Of a stretch of DNA of 39,639 nt, positions 14,530-23,203 are shown one piece after another (position 1 is the first letter of the stretch; every line of letters begins with the position of its first letter). The translations under genes and the position numbers were made by a program. The notes below the pieces were generated by a model. That model was not told the origin of the DNA. It searched no databases and saw only the letters and a list, made by a program, of their open reading frames with translations. The DNA is taken from the IMG/VR virus record IMGVR_UViG_3300030106_004864, positions 1-39,639 of that record; one strand, written 5' to 3'. This stretch comes from a virus.

Positions 14530-14863
14530 ATCGCGGAAACATTTATCTGATGCACTAAAACGTGCGGGTGACACTCATAGCGTTGATGATGTTATTGAGA
14601 TGATCGAAAACGGTGATGCTCGATTATACAAGCGTAAAAAATCAACAGTTGTGACACAGGAATTTGATTTGCCAGCGGCAAGACAGCTTCATTTCTGGCT
14701 TGCTGGCGGTGATCTTGATGACCTGATTCAAGCGGAGCGCGAAATTGTAGAGGACGCAAAAGAGCGCGGAATAAACAAGGTAACAATAATTGGACGTCCT
14801 GGCTGGCAAAAGAAGCTCGATGGCTTTCGCCAAGCTGGGGTAATTCTATCAAAGGAAATTTAA
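14513..14863 (+). CDS. Conserved podophage protein, possibly virion-associated
   Basis: A 116-residue protein. The conserved part is FDLPAARQLHFWLAGGDLDD, then a helix with AEREIVEDAKERG, and VTIIGRPGWQKKLDGFRQAG near the end. I know similar proteins in P22-like phages just upstream of the ejection proteins, sometimes beside an acetyltransferase-like protein. Function is unassigned. The start is uncertain: ATG 14513 fits the tight packing, but TTG at 14522 is also possible, and no clear ribosome site is visible. Confidence 0.7.
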   Translation: MLLLGKSRKHLSDALKRAGDTHSVDDVIEMIENGDARLYKRKKSTVVTQEFDLPAARQLHFWLAGGDLDDLIQAEREIVEDAKERGINKVTIIGRPGWQKKLDGFRQAGVILSKEI

Positions 14864-14864
14864 A

Positions 14865-15731
14865 ATGAGTTTTCTAGGAAATCTTTTTGGTGGTGGTAGT
14901 AGACAATCGGGTGTGCATACAATCACAAGTGACCCCCCTGCGTATGCCAAACCATTTTTTGAAAGCAGTATGCAACGTGCTGAAGATTTATACCAAGTAC
15001 CAAAAGAATACTATCCGGGCCAAACTTATATAGATTTTTCTCCTACAACTTTAGCTGCTTTAGACATGGGTGAAGCACGGGCGGCAGGTGGTTCTCCTTT
15101 ATTACGCGGCGCACAGGATTTTACGCAAACCGCGATGACGGGTGGCTTTACAAACCCCGCTGCCGCGATGCTGCAATCAACAGCGCAAGGTGATTTTTTA
15201 AGTGGCAACAATCCTTATCTCTCTGATGCTTTGCAACCCGCTATCGATAAGGTTCAAGGAGCTTTTTCGGGCAGTGGCAGATTAGGCTCTGGCGCAAACA
15301 TTTCTGCAATGACAAGTGCGCTGGCTCCCGTTTATGCAAGAAATTACGCTCAAGAAAGACAAAATCAGATTGCGGCACAACGGGCGATTGGAAATCTTGC
15401 ACAAACAGATTTTGCAAATCGTTTTGCGGCGGCACGGGCGGCTCCAACTTTGGCGGCGGCTGATTATGCGGATATTGACCGTCTTTCTAATTTTGGTGCT
15501 TTGCGTGAAAGGAAAACGGCTGAAGCACTAAAAGATGACATTGCGAGATTTAATTTTATGCAAAACGAACCAGAAGAACGCTTGCAAAATTTTCTTGCCT
15601 CTATTCGCGGTGGTACTTTTGGTGGAAGTAGATCGCAACCGATTTATCAGGATCGTGTGGGGCAGGGGATAGGTAATCTCGCAAACCTTGGAGCAGCCGC
15701 ACATTATTTTAAACAAGCTGGGTTATTTTAA
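14865..15731 (+). CDS. Ejection-type internal virion protein 1
   Basis: A 288-residue Ala/Gly-rich protein (MSFLGNLFGGGSRQSG start). It has long low-charge helical stretches, including ANISAMTSALAPVYARNYAQ and GNLAQTDFANRFAAARAA. Such proteins, found three in a row between tail and fiber genes in P22-like phages, leave the head with the DNA and help it cross the cell envelope. AAAGGAAA precedes the ATG. No enzymatic motif is seen. The role is inferred from composition and order. Confidence 0.68.
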   Translation: MSFLGNLFGGGSRQSGVHTITSDPPAYAKPFFESSMQRAEDLYQVPKEYYPGQTYIDFSPTTLAALDMGEARAAGGSPLLRGAQDFTQTAMTGGFTNPAAAMLQSTAQGDFLSGNNPYLSDALQPAIDKVQGAFSGSGRLGSGANISAMTSALAPVYARNYAQERQNQIAAQRAIGNLAQTDFANRFAAARAAPTLAAADYADIDRLSNFGALRERKTAEALKDDIARFNFMQNEPEERLQNFLASIRGGTFGGSRSQPIYQDRVGQGIGNLANLGAAAHYFKQAGLF

Positions 15732-15732
15732 A

Positions 15733-17211
15733 ATGGATGATTTAGTCAAATACGGATTGTTGGGTGCTGGCGACAAAAAAAACGCTGCATTGATGGCTTT
15801 GTTTAATCTTGGAGCGCAAATAGGAAATCGAAGTGCGCCAAGATTAACACCAACGCCTCCCGCTCTCGATATGTCGAAGGTTATGGGTGTTTATCAGAAC
15901 ACTTTAACAAATGCGATGAAACGCCGCGCTCTTGTAAAGGAACTTGAAGATAGGGAAAAACGGCGTTCATTTTTTGATGCAAAAGCGATTGATCCAGTAG
16001 CAGCAAGCCAGATTGCAATGCGGGGCGGTCTGCAACAAGCACAGTTAGAAAGTCTACTCCCAGAAGGCGCTGTAAATGTAGAAACAGCAAAATATGGTGA
16101 AGAATTATTCCCCGAAGATTTTGCACAATACGACGCACAACGGGCTATGGAAACGGCACCTAATTATTTAAAAGCCGCAGAAGCGCAAACAACGATACCT
16201 TCCCATTTGTCTTTTCTTGATCCAGCAAAAGCTAGAGCCTTGATGGGTCTTGGTAAAATTGATGATAAATTGGGAATGAAAACTTATGCTGATTTACTGA
16301 CAGCAAAACCTTCTGAGTCTTTAAGTTTTGAACAAAAAAAAGAATTAGCTAGATTAAAGGGAGGGATACGCAAAGACCCAACTTCAGTGAGAGAGTTTCG
16401 GTTTGCTAAAAAAAATGGATTCCCTGGAAATTTTGCAGAGTGGGTGAGGTATAAACAACCGTCTTTGCAGCCACTTACCCAAAAAAGAGCGGATCAAAAT
16501 CTAAATATAGAGATGGCGAATGCTGGTTTTACAATTAAAAGGGATAGTCGTGGAAACATTACAAAAGTTGTTCCGATAGAGGGTGGTAAGGTTGATGTTC
16601 AAAAGAAAGAAAAAGAAATACAAAGATTAAAAACAGCTAGTCAAAAAGGCAACACTTCCAGGGTCGCATTACAATCTATAGCTGGTATCGAAAAAATAAT
16701 GAGGGAATCGAAACTTCCTGACTATTTTTTAACAGGAACAGCTTCACGAGCAATATCTTGGGTTTCTGAAACTGATGCTGGAAAACTATTATCCCACGTT
16801 GCTTCTCTAAAAAGTCAAGTGGTACTAGGGACAATGATGAAACTGAAAGAAGCGTCAAAACAAGGTGCTACTGGCTTTGGTCAACTGAACCAAAAGGAAT
16901 TACAAATACTAATAGACAGCATTGGAGCATTAGACCCCAAAAACACAAATTTACAAATATTTAAAGGCACACTTAATAGAGTTAAACATAAATTTATTCA
17001 TGTTTTGATGGGTGTAAAAAAATATCTTACTACGGAAAAAATTAAAGAATTAGGTTTTAGAGATTTAATAAATAAACTGCCAGAGGATCAAGCCATTGAG
17101 GCTGGAAGGGAAGCCTTACGTCGAAACCCAACTAAACTAAAAGAAATTATGAAAAGATTTTCTGATGTAGGTCAATTTATTACTCCAGAAATGTTGGGAG
17201 CACCACAATAA
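15733..17211 (+). CDS. Ejection-type internal virion protein 2
   Basis: A 492-residue, largely helical, Lys/Ala/Leu-rich protein. The ATG at 15733 (MDDLVKYGLLGAGDKKNAAL) begins right after the upstream stop and fits the spacing of the cluster. A start 45 bases upstream would overlap needlessly. The N-terminal 40 residues are amphipathic, and the rest has many charged helices without cysteine motifs or a lysozyme-like catalytic site. It sits between two similar large proteins and overlaps the next start (TAATG). Function is inferred from position and composition. Confidence 0.65.
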   Translation: MDDLVKYGLLGAGDKKNAALMALFNLGAQIGNRSAPRLTPTPPALDMSKVMGVYQNTLTNAMKRRALVKELEDREKRRSFFDAKAIDPVAASQIAMRGGLQQAQLESLLPEGAVNVETAKYGEELFPEDFAQYDAQRAMETAPNYLKAAEAQTTIPSHLSFLDPAKARALMGLGKIDDKLGMKTYADLLTAKPSESLSFEQKKELARLKGGIRKDPTSVREFRFAKKNGFPGNFAEWVRYKQPSLQPLTQKRADQNLNIEMANAGFTIKRDSRGNITKVVPIEGGKVDVQKKEKEIQRLKTASQKGNTSRVALQSIAGIEKIMRESKLPDYFLTGTASRAISWVSETDAGKLLSHVASLKSQVVLGTMMKLKEASKQGATGFGQLNQKELQILIDSIGALDPKNTNLQIFKGTLNRVKHKFIHVLMGVKKYLTTEKIKELGFRDLINKLPEDQAIEAGREALRRNPTKLKEIMKRFSDVGQFITPEMLGAPQ

Positions 17212-18758
17212 TGGCACAAAAAAGACAGCCTAATTTCGATGATCTTTTGCAAGGCGGGACACAAAAAAGACAGCCTAATTTTAATAATCTTACAACGTCA
17301 GACTCAAGCATTGATCCTACAACGTCAGACTCAAGCATTAGTCGTTTGTTGGGTAAATTTTCTCAAGGCGCTTCACCCGTTTTAGCAAGTACCGTTTTAG
17401 GGGCTAAACTCGGAAGTCCGTTAGGGCCAAAAGGAGTGGCGGGCGGTACTGTCCTTGGTAGCACTGTTTTACCACTCGCTGATTTAATAAGTCAGGGGTA
17501 CAATGCAGCGGTTAGAAATTTGGGTTTTCCAAAAGCACAAATTGTTCCGACAAGTAAATACATACAAGGTCTTCTTGGTGACAAACCAAAAACTACCGCT
17601 GAACGTGCAGCTTTGGCTGCGGGAGAAGCATCAGGTATGGTTGGAGGCCAATTGCCTGGATTGTTGAGGCTTTCTCAGGTAGCAGCAAATCCAACTTTAC
17701 GAGGGATTAGTGGAACTCTAGCAACGGCTCCAAAAACTCAAATGGTTGTTGCACCAACGGCGGCTGCAACAAGTCAAGTTGTAACGGAAAAAACAGATAG
17801 TCCGGCGGCTGGTTTAGCATCTTCTATTTTAACAGGATTAGCAATTGGCAAAGCTGGTACACCTCGTTTTAAATTTACAACTGGCGATCAATTAAAAACC
17901 GCCGCGTCAAGATCATATAAAGAGGCTGATAACGCTAATATTGTTTTACCAGAAAATGAAGTTTTACGCCTCAGAGAAAATATTATTAAAACTATAAAAA
18001 AAGAAGGTTACAATGCAAACTTGCACCCAAAAGTAACAAAGGCGTTAAGCATACTTGGACAAGATTCTAAAGATGAAACATTGATGAGCTTAGACCAATT
18101 AAGAAGAGGATTTAGAGATTTAGCAAGGAATCCAGATGAAAGTCGAATTGTCGGTGCTGCTATTGATGCTTTTGACAAACACTTATTAGCTCTTAAACCT
18201 TCATCTTTTAAAATTGGTAATGCTGCAAGTGGCATTACATCTTTAATAAAAGCCCGTGAACTTTGGCAAAGATCAAAAAAAGTCGAAGTGATTGAAGATA
18301 TAATAGCAAATGCAAAGTTGGCGGCTGGCGCAAATTATACACAAGCTGGTTTAGAAACAGCGTTGCGACAACAGTTTAGGGCGCTTGCCAAAAAAAACCC
18401 AGGCAAATCTAGCCCTATTGATCGTTTTAGTGCTGAAGAACAAAAAGCAATAATCAAAATTGTTAAAGGTGGTAAAGGCGAAAATTTAGCAAGAATTATT
18501 GGCAGAATAGCGAGTATTAGAGGCCCAATATCAGCCGTACCAACTATGGTGCCGTTGTATTATGGGGAACCTGTGATTGCCGGAATAATTGCAGCAGCTG
18601 GAGAATCAGCAAGACGAGGTGCTTCTGCTCTTACAAAACGTAATGTAGGAAATTTGAGAAAAACCATAACTGGCGATGTAAAACCACCAAGTAATGTTCG
18701 CCCAGGCGCGATAAGAGGCTTGCTAAGTGATCCTAATATTGGGTCTGAACTTTTTTAA
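17211..18758 (+). CDS. Ejection-type internal virion protein 3 with N-terminal peptide repeats
   Basis: A 515-residue protein. The first 45 residues hold two short duplications: QKRQPNFDDL with QKRQPNFNNL, and two TTSDSSI units. Glycine-rich hydrophobic stretches follow (about 50-95 and 180-215), resembling membrane-active segments of DNA-ejection proteins. Then come a long helical region and a second hydrophobic Gly/Ala segment (about 455-480). It is the last gene before a strong terminator, closing the morphogenesis transcript. The ejection role is inferred. Confidence 0.65.
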   Translation: MAQKRQPNFDDLLQGGTQKRQPNFNNLTTSDSSIDPTTSDSSISRLLGKFSQGASPVLASTVLGAKLGSPLGPKGVAGGTVLGSTVLPLADLISQGYNAAVRNLGFPKAQIVPTSKYIQGLLGDKPKTTAERAALAAGEASGMVGGQLPGLLRLSQVAANPTLRGISGTLATAPKTQMVVAPTAAATSQVVTEKTDSPAAGLASSILTGLAIGKAGTPRFKFTTGDQLKTAASRSYKEADNANIVLPENEVLRLRENIIKTIKKEGYNANLHPKVTKALSILGQDSKDETLMSLDQLRRGFRDLARNPDESRIVGAAIDAFDKHLLALKPSSFKIGNAASGITSLIKARELWQRSKKVEVIEDIIANAKLAAGANYTQAGLETALRQQFRALAKKNPGKSSPIDRFSAEEQKAIIKIVKGGKGENLARIIGRIASIRGPISAVPTMVPLYYGEPVIAGIIAAAGESARRGASALTKRNVGNLRKTITGDVKPPSNVRPGAIRGLLSDPNIGSELF

Positions 18759-18770
18759 CACTTTACAACC

Positions 18771-18794
18771 AACCTGCTTTTAGCGGGTTTTTTT
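18771..18794 (+). terminator. Rho-independent terminator after the ejection genes
   Basis: AACCTGC (18771-18777) pairs with GCGGGTT (18783-18789), seven pairs with one T-G. The loop is five bases and a run of seven Ts follows from 18788. It starts 13 bases after the stop of the third ejection protein and separates the morphogenesis transcript from the fiber and lysis genes. Confidence 0.85.
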
Positions 18795-18807
18795 ATGAGG
18801 CAATTTT

Positions 18808-19599
18808 ATGGCAAAAGACCAATGCTCTGAATATGATACGACTGCGGGAAATAATACCGTCGTTGGCGATGTTAATATCGCAGAAAACTGTCCTCCCAGC
18901 GGAATTAACAACGCAATCCGCGAGTTGATGTCGCATTTGAAAGACCCTCAATTCAACACCGTAAATGCTGTTGGCGACACGAGTGCTGGCGATGATGCAG
19001 CAATGGGCTATACCGCCGCCGAAGGGCTTATTTTAACAGGCCAAGGAAGTACGGATGACGTAACCATTAAAAACGATGCTGACACCACCGTTGTCAATGT
19101 TCCGACAGGCGGGACTGATGTTGAAATAAGCGCTGGAAATATTGTTTTTGGCACTGCCAGTAAAGGCATATATTTAGGAGTTACAGCCGCTACAGCCGCA
19201 AATTTGCTCTCGGATTACGAAACGGGAAATTGGACAGCTACGTTAGAGGGTAGTACCACCGACCCAAGCTCTGCTGTTACCGTCACAGGCAATTATACCA
19301 AAGTAGGTAGAATAGTATATGTGCAAGCCGCTTTTGCGAATGTAAACACAACCGGAGCCGCTGGCGGTATCAGGGTGACAGGTTTACCTTTCACGCCAAG
19401 TCCAGGCAATCAAATGACGGGCAATGTGACGTTTCATACAATGGCAACCATTTCTTCTGGAACAGCAAATATCTGTCCATTTTTTCAAGTAGCAGATGTT
19501 GCTTTTTACCAATCAAAGACAGCCGCCGCTTGGTCTGAAGTCTCACACAACGCTGGCACGGGCCGTTATATGTATTTCAGTGGTGTATATCAGGTTTAA
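18808..19599 (+). CDS. Tail fiber or tailspike-like protein
   Basis: A 263-residue protein. The N-terminus holds VNIAENCPPSGINNAIREL, a very common phage fiber motif that attaches the fiber to the tail. The middle (TTVVNVPTGGTDVEISAGNI) is the repeated glycine/valine pattern of fiber shafts. The C-terminal domain (YETGNWTATLEGS, then NYTKVGRIVYVQAAF) is a beta domain often found at fiber tips and probably binds the receptor. A GAGG lies before the ATG. It is short compared with many fibers. Confidence 0.82.
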   Translation: MAKDQCSEYDTTAGNNTVVGDVNIAENCPPSGINNAIRELMSHLKDPQFNTVNAVGDTSAGDDAAMGYTAAEGLILTGQGSTDDVTIKNDADTTVVNVPTGGTDVEISAGNIVFGTASKGIYLGVTAATAANLLSDYETGNWTATLEGSTTDPSSAVTVTGNYTKVGRIVYVQAAFANVNTTGAAGGIRVTGLPFTPSPGNQMTGNVTFHTMATISSGTANICPFFQVADVAFYQSKTAAAWSEVSHNAGTGRYMYFSGVYQV

Positions 19600-19602
19600 A
19601 CA

Positions 19603-19767
19603 ATGCCAAAAAAGCAGAAAAAATTAACCATTCGTCAACAAGCTGCTTTAAAAAACCACGCGGCTCATCACACCACAAAGCACATGGCTGAAATGAGAAA
19701 AGCCATGAGGAATGGCAGCACTTTTACCGCAGCCCACAGGCAAGCGATGAAAAAAGTAGGCAAATAG
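19603..19767 (+). CDS. Tiny basic conserved protein (54 residues)
   Basis: A 54-residue basic protein (MPKKQKKLTIRQQAALKNHA, HHTTKHMAEMRKAMRNGSTF). It resembles short proteins that sit next to fiber genes in other podoviruses and are rich in Lys, His and Met. Function is unassigned. The gene starts four bases after the fiber stop and ends 12 bases before the next ribosome-bound start, typical of this operon. One could imagine nucleic-acid binding, but nothing in the sequence proves it. Confidence 0.72.
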   Translation: MPKKQKKLTIRQQAALKNHAAHHTTKHMAEMRKAMRNGSTFTAAHRQAMKKVGK

Positions 19768-19779
19768 AGGATTAATATT

Positions 19780-20076
19780 ATGGCTTTAACAAAAGAAACA
19801 GAACTTTTTCAAATCGACTCAAATGCAACCACAGGAGCAATCAGTGTAAGAGTGGATTCGATTGTTAAAGAGGATGGTGTTGAAATTTCAAGAACGCCTC
19901 ACCGACACTGTGTTGTTCCTTATTCATCGAGCAAAAATGATGAAGGGGTTTGGACGCACACAGACACAGATGTCAGTGGTCAAGATTCAAAAGTTCAAGA
20001 CATTGCAACAACTCTCTGGACGGATGAGGTAAAGCAAAACTTTAAAGATCGTGTTGAAAGCGAGAGTTTAACTTGA
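19780..20076 (+). CDS. Small conserved phage protein
   Basis: A 98-residue protein. GAISVRVDSIVKEDGVEISR, then HRHCVVPYSSS and a C-terminal helix with LWTDEVKQNFKDRV match a family common near fiber genes in marine phages, where it is annotated as hypothetical. AGAGGA lies eight bases before the ATG. Its stop overlaps the next, TTG-started gene by four bases. Confidence 0.72.
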   Translation: MALTKETELFQIDSNATTGAISVRVDSIVKEDGVEISRTPHRHCVVPYSSSKNDEGVWTHTDTDVSGQDSKVQDIATTLWTDEVKQNFKDRVESESLT

Positions 20077-20372
20077 GACACTTGGGCATATTTTTAATGA
20101 CCGTCTTTATGACGGTTTTTTTATGCCCAGATGCTAACGCGACTATCGGGTGTACCCCTGATGATCCGGCTCCGATTTTGCTTAAAAAGCATAATGAAAA
20201 ACCTCTTGCAAAAGGGATGAGCAGCCGAGGTGCGCTAATAACAATTTACGTTTCACGAGAGGGAACCTGGACGATTATCGCAAAAGTACAAAAAGACGTT
20301 TTTTGTATTTTAGACATGGGTGGAAATTTTGCCCCTGTAATTTCAAAAAAAAAATCAGGGAGTAAAAGTTAG
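20073..20372 (+). CDS. Secreted small protein of the lysis region
   Basis: A 99-residue protein with an N-terminal hydrophobic segment followed by DANA and TIGCTP, a plausible signal peptide with AxA cleavage. The mature part has two cysteines (in TIGCTP and VFCILD) and GMSSRGALITIYVSREGTWT. I know similar proteins near lysis genes of marine phages, without a proven role. The start is TTG at 20073 (four-base overlap with the upstream TGA) or ATG at 20097. A terminator-like inverted repeat overlaps the signal-peptide coding part. Confidence 0.68.
   Translation: MRHLGIFLMTVFMTVFLCPDANATIGCTPDDPAPILLKKHNEKPLAKGMSSRGALITIYVSREGTWTIIAKVQKDVFCILDMGGNFAPVISKKKSGSKS
20099..20123 (+). terminator. Terminator-like inverted repeat inside the signal-peptide coding part
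   Basis: ACCGTC and GACGGT flank a five-base loop and are followed by seven Ts, the shape of a rho-independent terminator. It lies 23 bases after the stop of the 98-residue gene but inside the frame of the next gene, where it encodes a doubled MTVF. Ribosomes translating the second gene would suppress it. Confidence 0.6.
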
Positions 20373-20594
20373 ATGGCTCGGAAATCTCCTACACAACTGG
20401 CAAATGCAGCACTCGATGCAATCGCAAAACATGAAAAAGAATGCAGCGAACGTTGGCGCGAATGCACCTACGAACTGAAGGCATTAAGCCATCAGGTCAA
20501 AGCACATTCAGCAAGATGGGAGAAACTGGCGTGGATAATAATTTCAACTCTTATTGTCGCGCTCGTGACAGCTTTATTGAAAACATTTTTTTAA
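20373..20594 (+). CDS. Small coiled-coil membrane protein (XhlA-like layout)
   Basis: A 73-residue protein: a charged helical N-terminal part (HEKECSERWRECTYELKALS) and one C-terminal membrane segment (IIISTLIVALVTALLKTFF). This order matches XhlA/hemolysin-like membrane proteins that accompany phage holins, but the similarity is of layout, not of a clear motif. The gene directly follows the secreted protein gene and is followed by a ribosome site for the next holin-like gene. Confidence 0.65.
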   Translation: MARKSPTQLANAALDAIAKHEKECSERWRECTYELKALSHQVKAHSARWEKLAWIIISTLIVALVTALLKTFF

Positions 20595-20605
20595 AGGAGA
20601 ATATT

Positions 20606-20764
20606 ATGGATTGGATTATGGACCGAGTTAAAGAACCATCAACATGGGCTGGCGTAGCCGTTGGTTGTGTTGTGATAGCCATGATGACCCAATGGGGCTG
20701 GGTTGGATTTGTCGGTGCCGCAGCAGCCGTAGGTGCCGTTCTTCTCAAAGAAAAGATCATCTAA
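20606..20764 (+). CDS. Tiny holin-like membrane protein (52 residues)
   Basis: A 52-residue protein starting MDWIMDRVKEPSTWAG, with a hydrophobic stretch from about residue 16 to 46 (VAVGCVVIAMM, then VGFVGAAAAVGAVLL) and a basic end (KEKII). Such short one- or two-span proteins are common in phage lysis cassettes. AAAGGAG precedes the ATG at seven bases. The gene ends in a one-base overlap with the next start (TAATG). A holin or holin-helper role is inferred from size, hydrophobicity and context. Confidence 0.7.
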   Translation: MDWIMDRVKEPSTWAGVAVGCVVIAMMTQWGWVGFVGAAAAVGAVLLKEKII

Positions 20765-21384
20765 TGTTTAAACGGAGTTTGCTGGCGTTTGCAATTCTTT
20801 CGGTTTGTACATTGCCAGCATCCTCAACTGATACAGTTACAAATACCACCGTCAGCAATACGGTTAGTTCTTCTTCAAATACCGTCAGCAGTTCCTCCAA
20901 TACAGTATCAAACACAACAGCATCTAACACGACCTCCTCAAATACAACTGGAAGTACCGTAATCGACAAAGCTCCTGCAACGGCTTCATCACCTTCCGTT
21001 GTGGTTAACAACTCTGATGTCTGCGTTTCCGGGGTAAGCGGTGCGGTACAGACTTCCGTTTTTGGTGTCAGTGGTGGTGCCACGGTGCGTGACAAAAACT
21101 GCGAACGATTAAAGCTGGCTCGTAGTTTGTATGGCATGGGGTTAAAGGTTGCTGGTGTCTCTATGCTGTGTCAGGACAAACGAGTGTTTGATGCAATGTG
21201 GGCGGCAGGGACACCTTGTCCATTTGAAGGGGCAATAGGCACCAAAGCCAAAGCCTCGTGGTTGAAAAATCCTATGAAATCGCCTCAAGGAAGCCAGATA
21301 CAAATTGCCGCAATAAAGGCAAAAGAATTAGCAGAACAAAAAAGATTAGAAGCTGAGTCTGAGGAAGAGGATAATATAGAATGA
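20764..21384 (+). CDS. Secreted protein with Ser/Thr/Asn-rich linker
   Basis: A 206-residue protein with a signal peptide (MFKRSLLAFAILSVCTLPAS). Then comes a low-complexity Ser/Asn/Thr/Val run (about 20-70), in which SSSSNTV and SNTT units recur. A conserved domain follows with DVCVSGVSGAVQTSVFGVSG, NCERLKLARSLYGMGLKVAG and AAGTPCPFEGAIG, and four cysteines. I recognise this domain from marine phage genomes, without a known role. Secretion to the periplasm at the time of lysis suggests action on the envelope. A GTTTAAAC site overlaps its start. Confidence 0.7.
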   Translation: MFKRSLLAFAILSVCTLPASSTDTVTNTTVSNTVSSSSNTVSSSSNTVSNTTASNTTSSNTTGSTVIDKAPATASSPSVVVNNSDVCVSGVSGAVQTSVFGVSGGATVRDKNCERLKLARSLYGMGLKVAGVSMLCQDKRVFDAMWAAGTPCPFEGAIGTKAKASWLKNPMKSPQGSQIQIAAIKAKELAEQKRLEAESEEEDNIE

Positions 21385-22691
21385 AATATCTTAGTCCTCT
21401 TTTGTTAGTTCTCGCAATCCTTTTATTTTCAATCGTTTCTGCAAAAGGAGAGGATAAAACAACCTCAAACCTCACACCAAACATAAGCGAGTTTTCACGT
21501 AGTGGCGGAACTTCAGTAGGTCAAGGATGGGGGTGTAGTTCTGGTCAGTATTGCACTTCTGGCACCAACGAAGGCGGTGGCACATACACCTCAACTTTTG
21601 ATGTGCCGCTGACGGAAGCAGAAGTGCGCCAGGGCTTCACTCTCAATAGCGGCATAACTATTAATAGCCATTCTTCAAACAGTCGTTTGCCCAGTTGCGC
21701 TAACGGTGTTCTTCAGTCTGGTGATTGCCGTGATATGTTTAAACTTACAATAACGCTAAAAGACGGTTCAACAACCGTTGAAACTTTTGTCCATCAGGAA
21801 GAGCTAGATTGGACAGGTATCAGAAATTTTACATATTCAGATACGGTTGCTTCAAACAGTTACGGTGTTCTGTCAGGGGTTCTCTCTCTGTTCGGGATCG
21901 ACGCTGGTTATCCTACAGGATACTATGGACCGCAGTTTTCTGATCCAAGCCTCACGATAGATTATCAGACAGCATTGGTTGTTGAGGATACAACAACTCT
22001 TATAAATGATGTCATCCAAACAGAGACCGAAACGACCATCATGGATGTGGCTACTGTGGAGCCTGAGATTGTTCCTGTTACAACGACAATAGTCTCGACA
22101 ACAATTCCGATTTTGCAAACATTCTCTTCAGTAGAAACACCTTCCACAACACCTCCAACTGTCAGCCCACCAGTAACCTCAACTCCAGAACCCGTTGCTG
22201 AAACTTCAATTGAAGCACCAACGGTTGAGCCAGAAGCGCCAGCCGCGCCAACGATTGCGCCTGTTGTGGAGCCATCCGAAACTCAGCAAGAACAAACCAA
22301 CGAAGCTGAAGCAAAGATTGAGGCAAAGGTAAAACAGCCAAAGGCCAAAGGCAGTTCAAAAACAAAAGTGCAAGGTCCAACAAATTCTCCAGCCGTAAAT
22401 GTGAGCGTTCCTGTAACCCCTGCGGTTGCTGCTCAAACAGTTGTTAACAATATTGCGCCTTCTCAAAAATATGGCGGCACCGCACAGACGGTCACGTTGG
22501 TCGCTATGGGAATGATTGCGGACAATCGACAAATTTTTAAAGGCGCAACTATACCTGATGCACCTAATTTTTTCAGTAGTTCGTCCGTGCCAGACGGCCC
22601 CTCAATAGTTGATATCGCAAATAATTATTCTTTTATCGGACAATCAAACGGTCAACACGATGCGCTTGTTGAAAGTCAGTGGAGTAAATAG
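21381..22691 (+). CDS. Large secreted Thr/Pro-rich protein
   Basis: A 436-residue protein with a signal peptide (about residues 1-23, ending in VSAKG). The N-terminal half is a beta-rich domain with several cysteines (GWGCSSGQYCTSG, LPSCANGVLQSGDC). Residues about 210-330 are a Thr/Pro/Glu/Val-rich, probably extended linker. The C-terminal 90 residues (KYGGTAQTVTLVAMGMIADN) form a short conserved tail. It overlaps the preceding secreted protein gene by four bases, so both are co-translated. I do not know its function. A surface or periplasmic role is inferred. Confidence 0.65.
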   Translation: MKYLSPLLLVLAILLFSIVSAKGEDKTTSNLTPNISEFSRSGGTSVGQGWGCSSGQYCTSGTNEGGGTYTSTFDVPLTEAEVRQGFTLNSGITINSHSSNSRLPSCANGVLQSGDCRDMFKLTITLKDGSTTVETFVHQEELDWTGIRNFTYSDTVASNSYGVLSGVLSLFGIDAGYPTGYYGPQFSDPSLTIDYQTALVVEDTTTLINDVIQTETETTIMDVATVEPEIVPVTTTIVSTTIPILQTFSSVETPSTTPPTVSPPVTSTPEPVAETSIEAPTVEPEAPAAPTIAPVVEPSETQQEQTNEAEAKIEAKVKQPKAKGSSKTKVQGPTNSPAVNVSVPVTPAVAAQTVVNNIAPSQKYGGTAQTVTLVAMGMIADNRQIFKGATIPDAPNFFSSSSVPDGPSIVDIANNYSFIGQSNGQHDALVESQWSK

Positions 22692-23203
22692 TGGCTGAAG
22701 TTGAATTTGCTGGCGTAAAGTTTAAAGGAGGCAAAATGGTAGCTGTGCTGATGGCTGGCTCCACGCTTATTGGAGGTCTCTACGGTGCATTTGAAGTGTA
22801 CAAAGACTACCAGAATATGAAGAAAAAAATCGCTTCATACACAGCACCGGATTTAAGTGGTTTTGATAAACGCATTAGCTTAATTCAAAAGCAATTAAAG
22901 GCAAACACTACCAGAGTTGGTGAAATACAAACCATTGCTAGGGATACGCGGCAAGATACTCGCGCAGATGCGGCATCCCTACACAGCGCAATTAGTGCCG
23001 TTGATAAGCGCAGCCGCACCGCTGATAGCGAAACCCGTGCCGCAATGCGACAAGCTGAGAAAACAATGCGCGACATTATATCTTCTGCAAGTGAGCGTTT
23101 TGATTCAAAGATTAATTCGGTTGATGAAAAACTCGATGCTCTTGAAGCAAGGATTCAAAAGCAAGTTAAACGAGCTTTGGATAATCCTCTTTTAAAACGA
23201 TGA
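22691..23203 (+). CDS. Membrane-anchored coiled-coil protein
   Basis: A 170-residue protein starting with GTG that overlaps the upstream TAG by one base. A hydrophobic segment (MVAVLMAGSTLIGGLYGAF, about 16-34) would anchor it in the inner membrane. The rest is a long, heptad-like, Ala/Arg/Asp-rich helix (about 60-165) with no cysteines. It lies in the lysis cassette, and a spanin-like or scaffolding role across the periplasm is possible. No lipobox or typical spanin pair is visible. Confidence 0.65.
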   Translation: MAEVEFAGVKFKGGKMVAVLMAGSTLIGGLYGAFEVYKDYQNMKKKIASYTAPDLSGFDKRISLIQKQLKANTTRVGEIQTIARDTRQDTRADAASLHSAISAVDKRSRTADSETRAAMRQAEKTMRDIISSASERFDSKINSVDEKLDALEARIQKQVKRALDNPLLKR

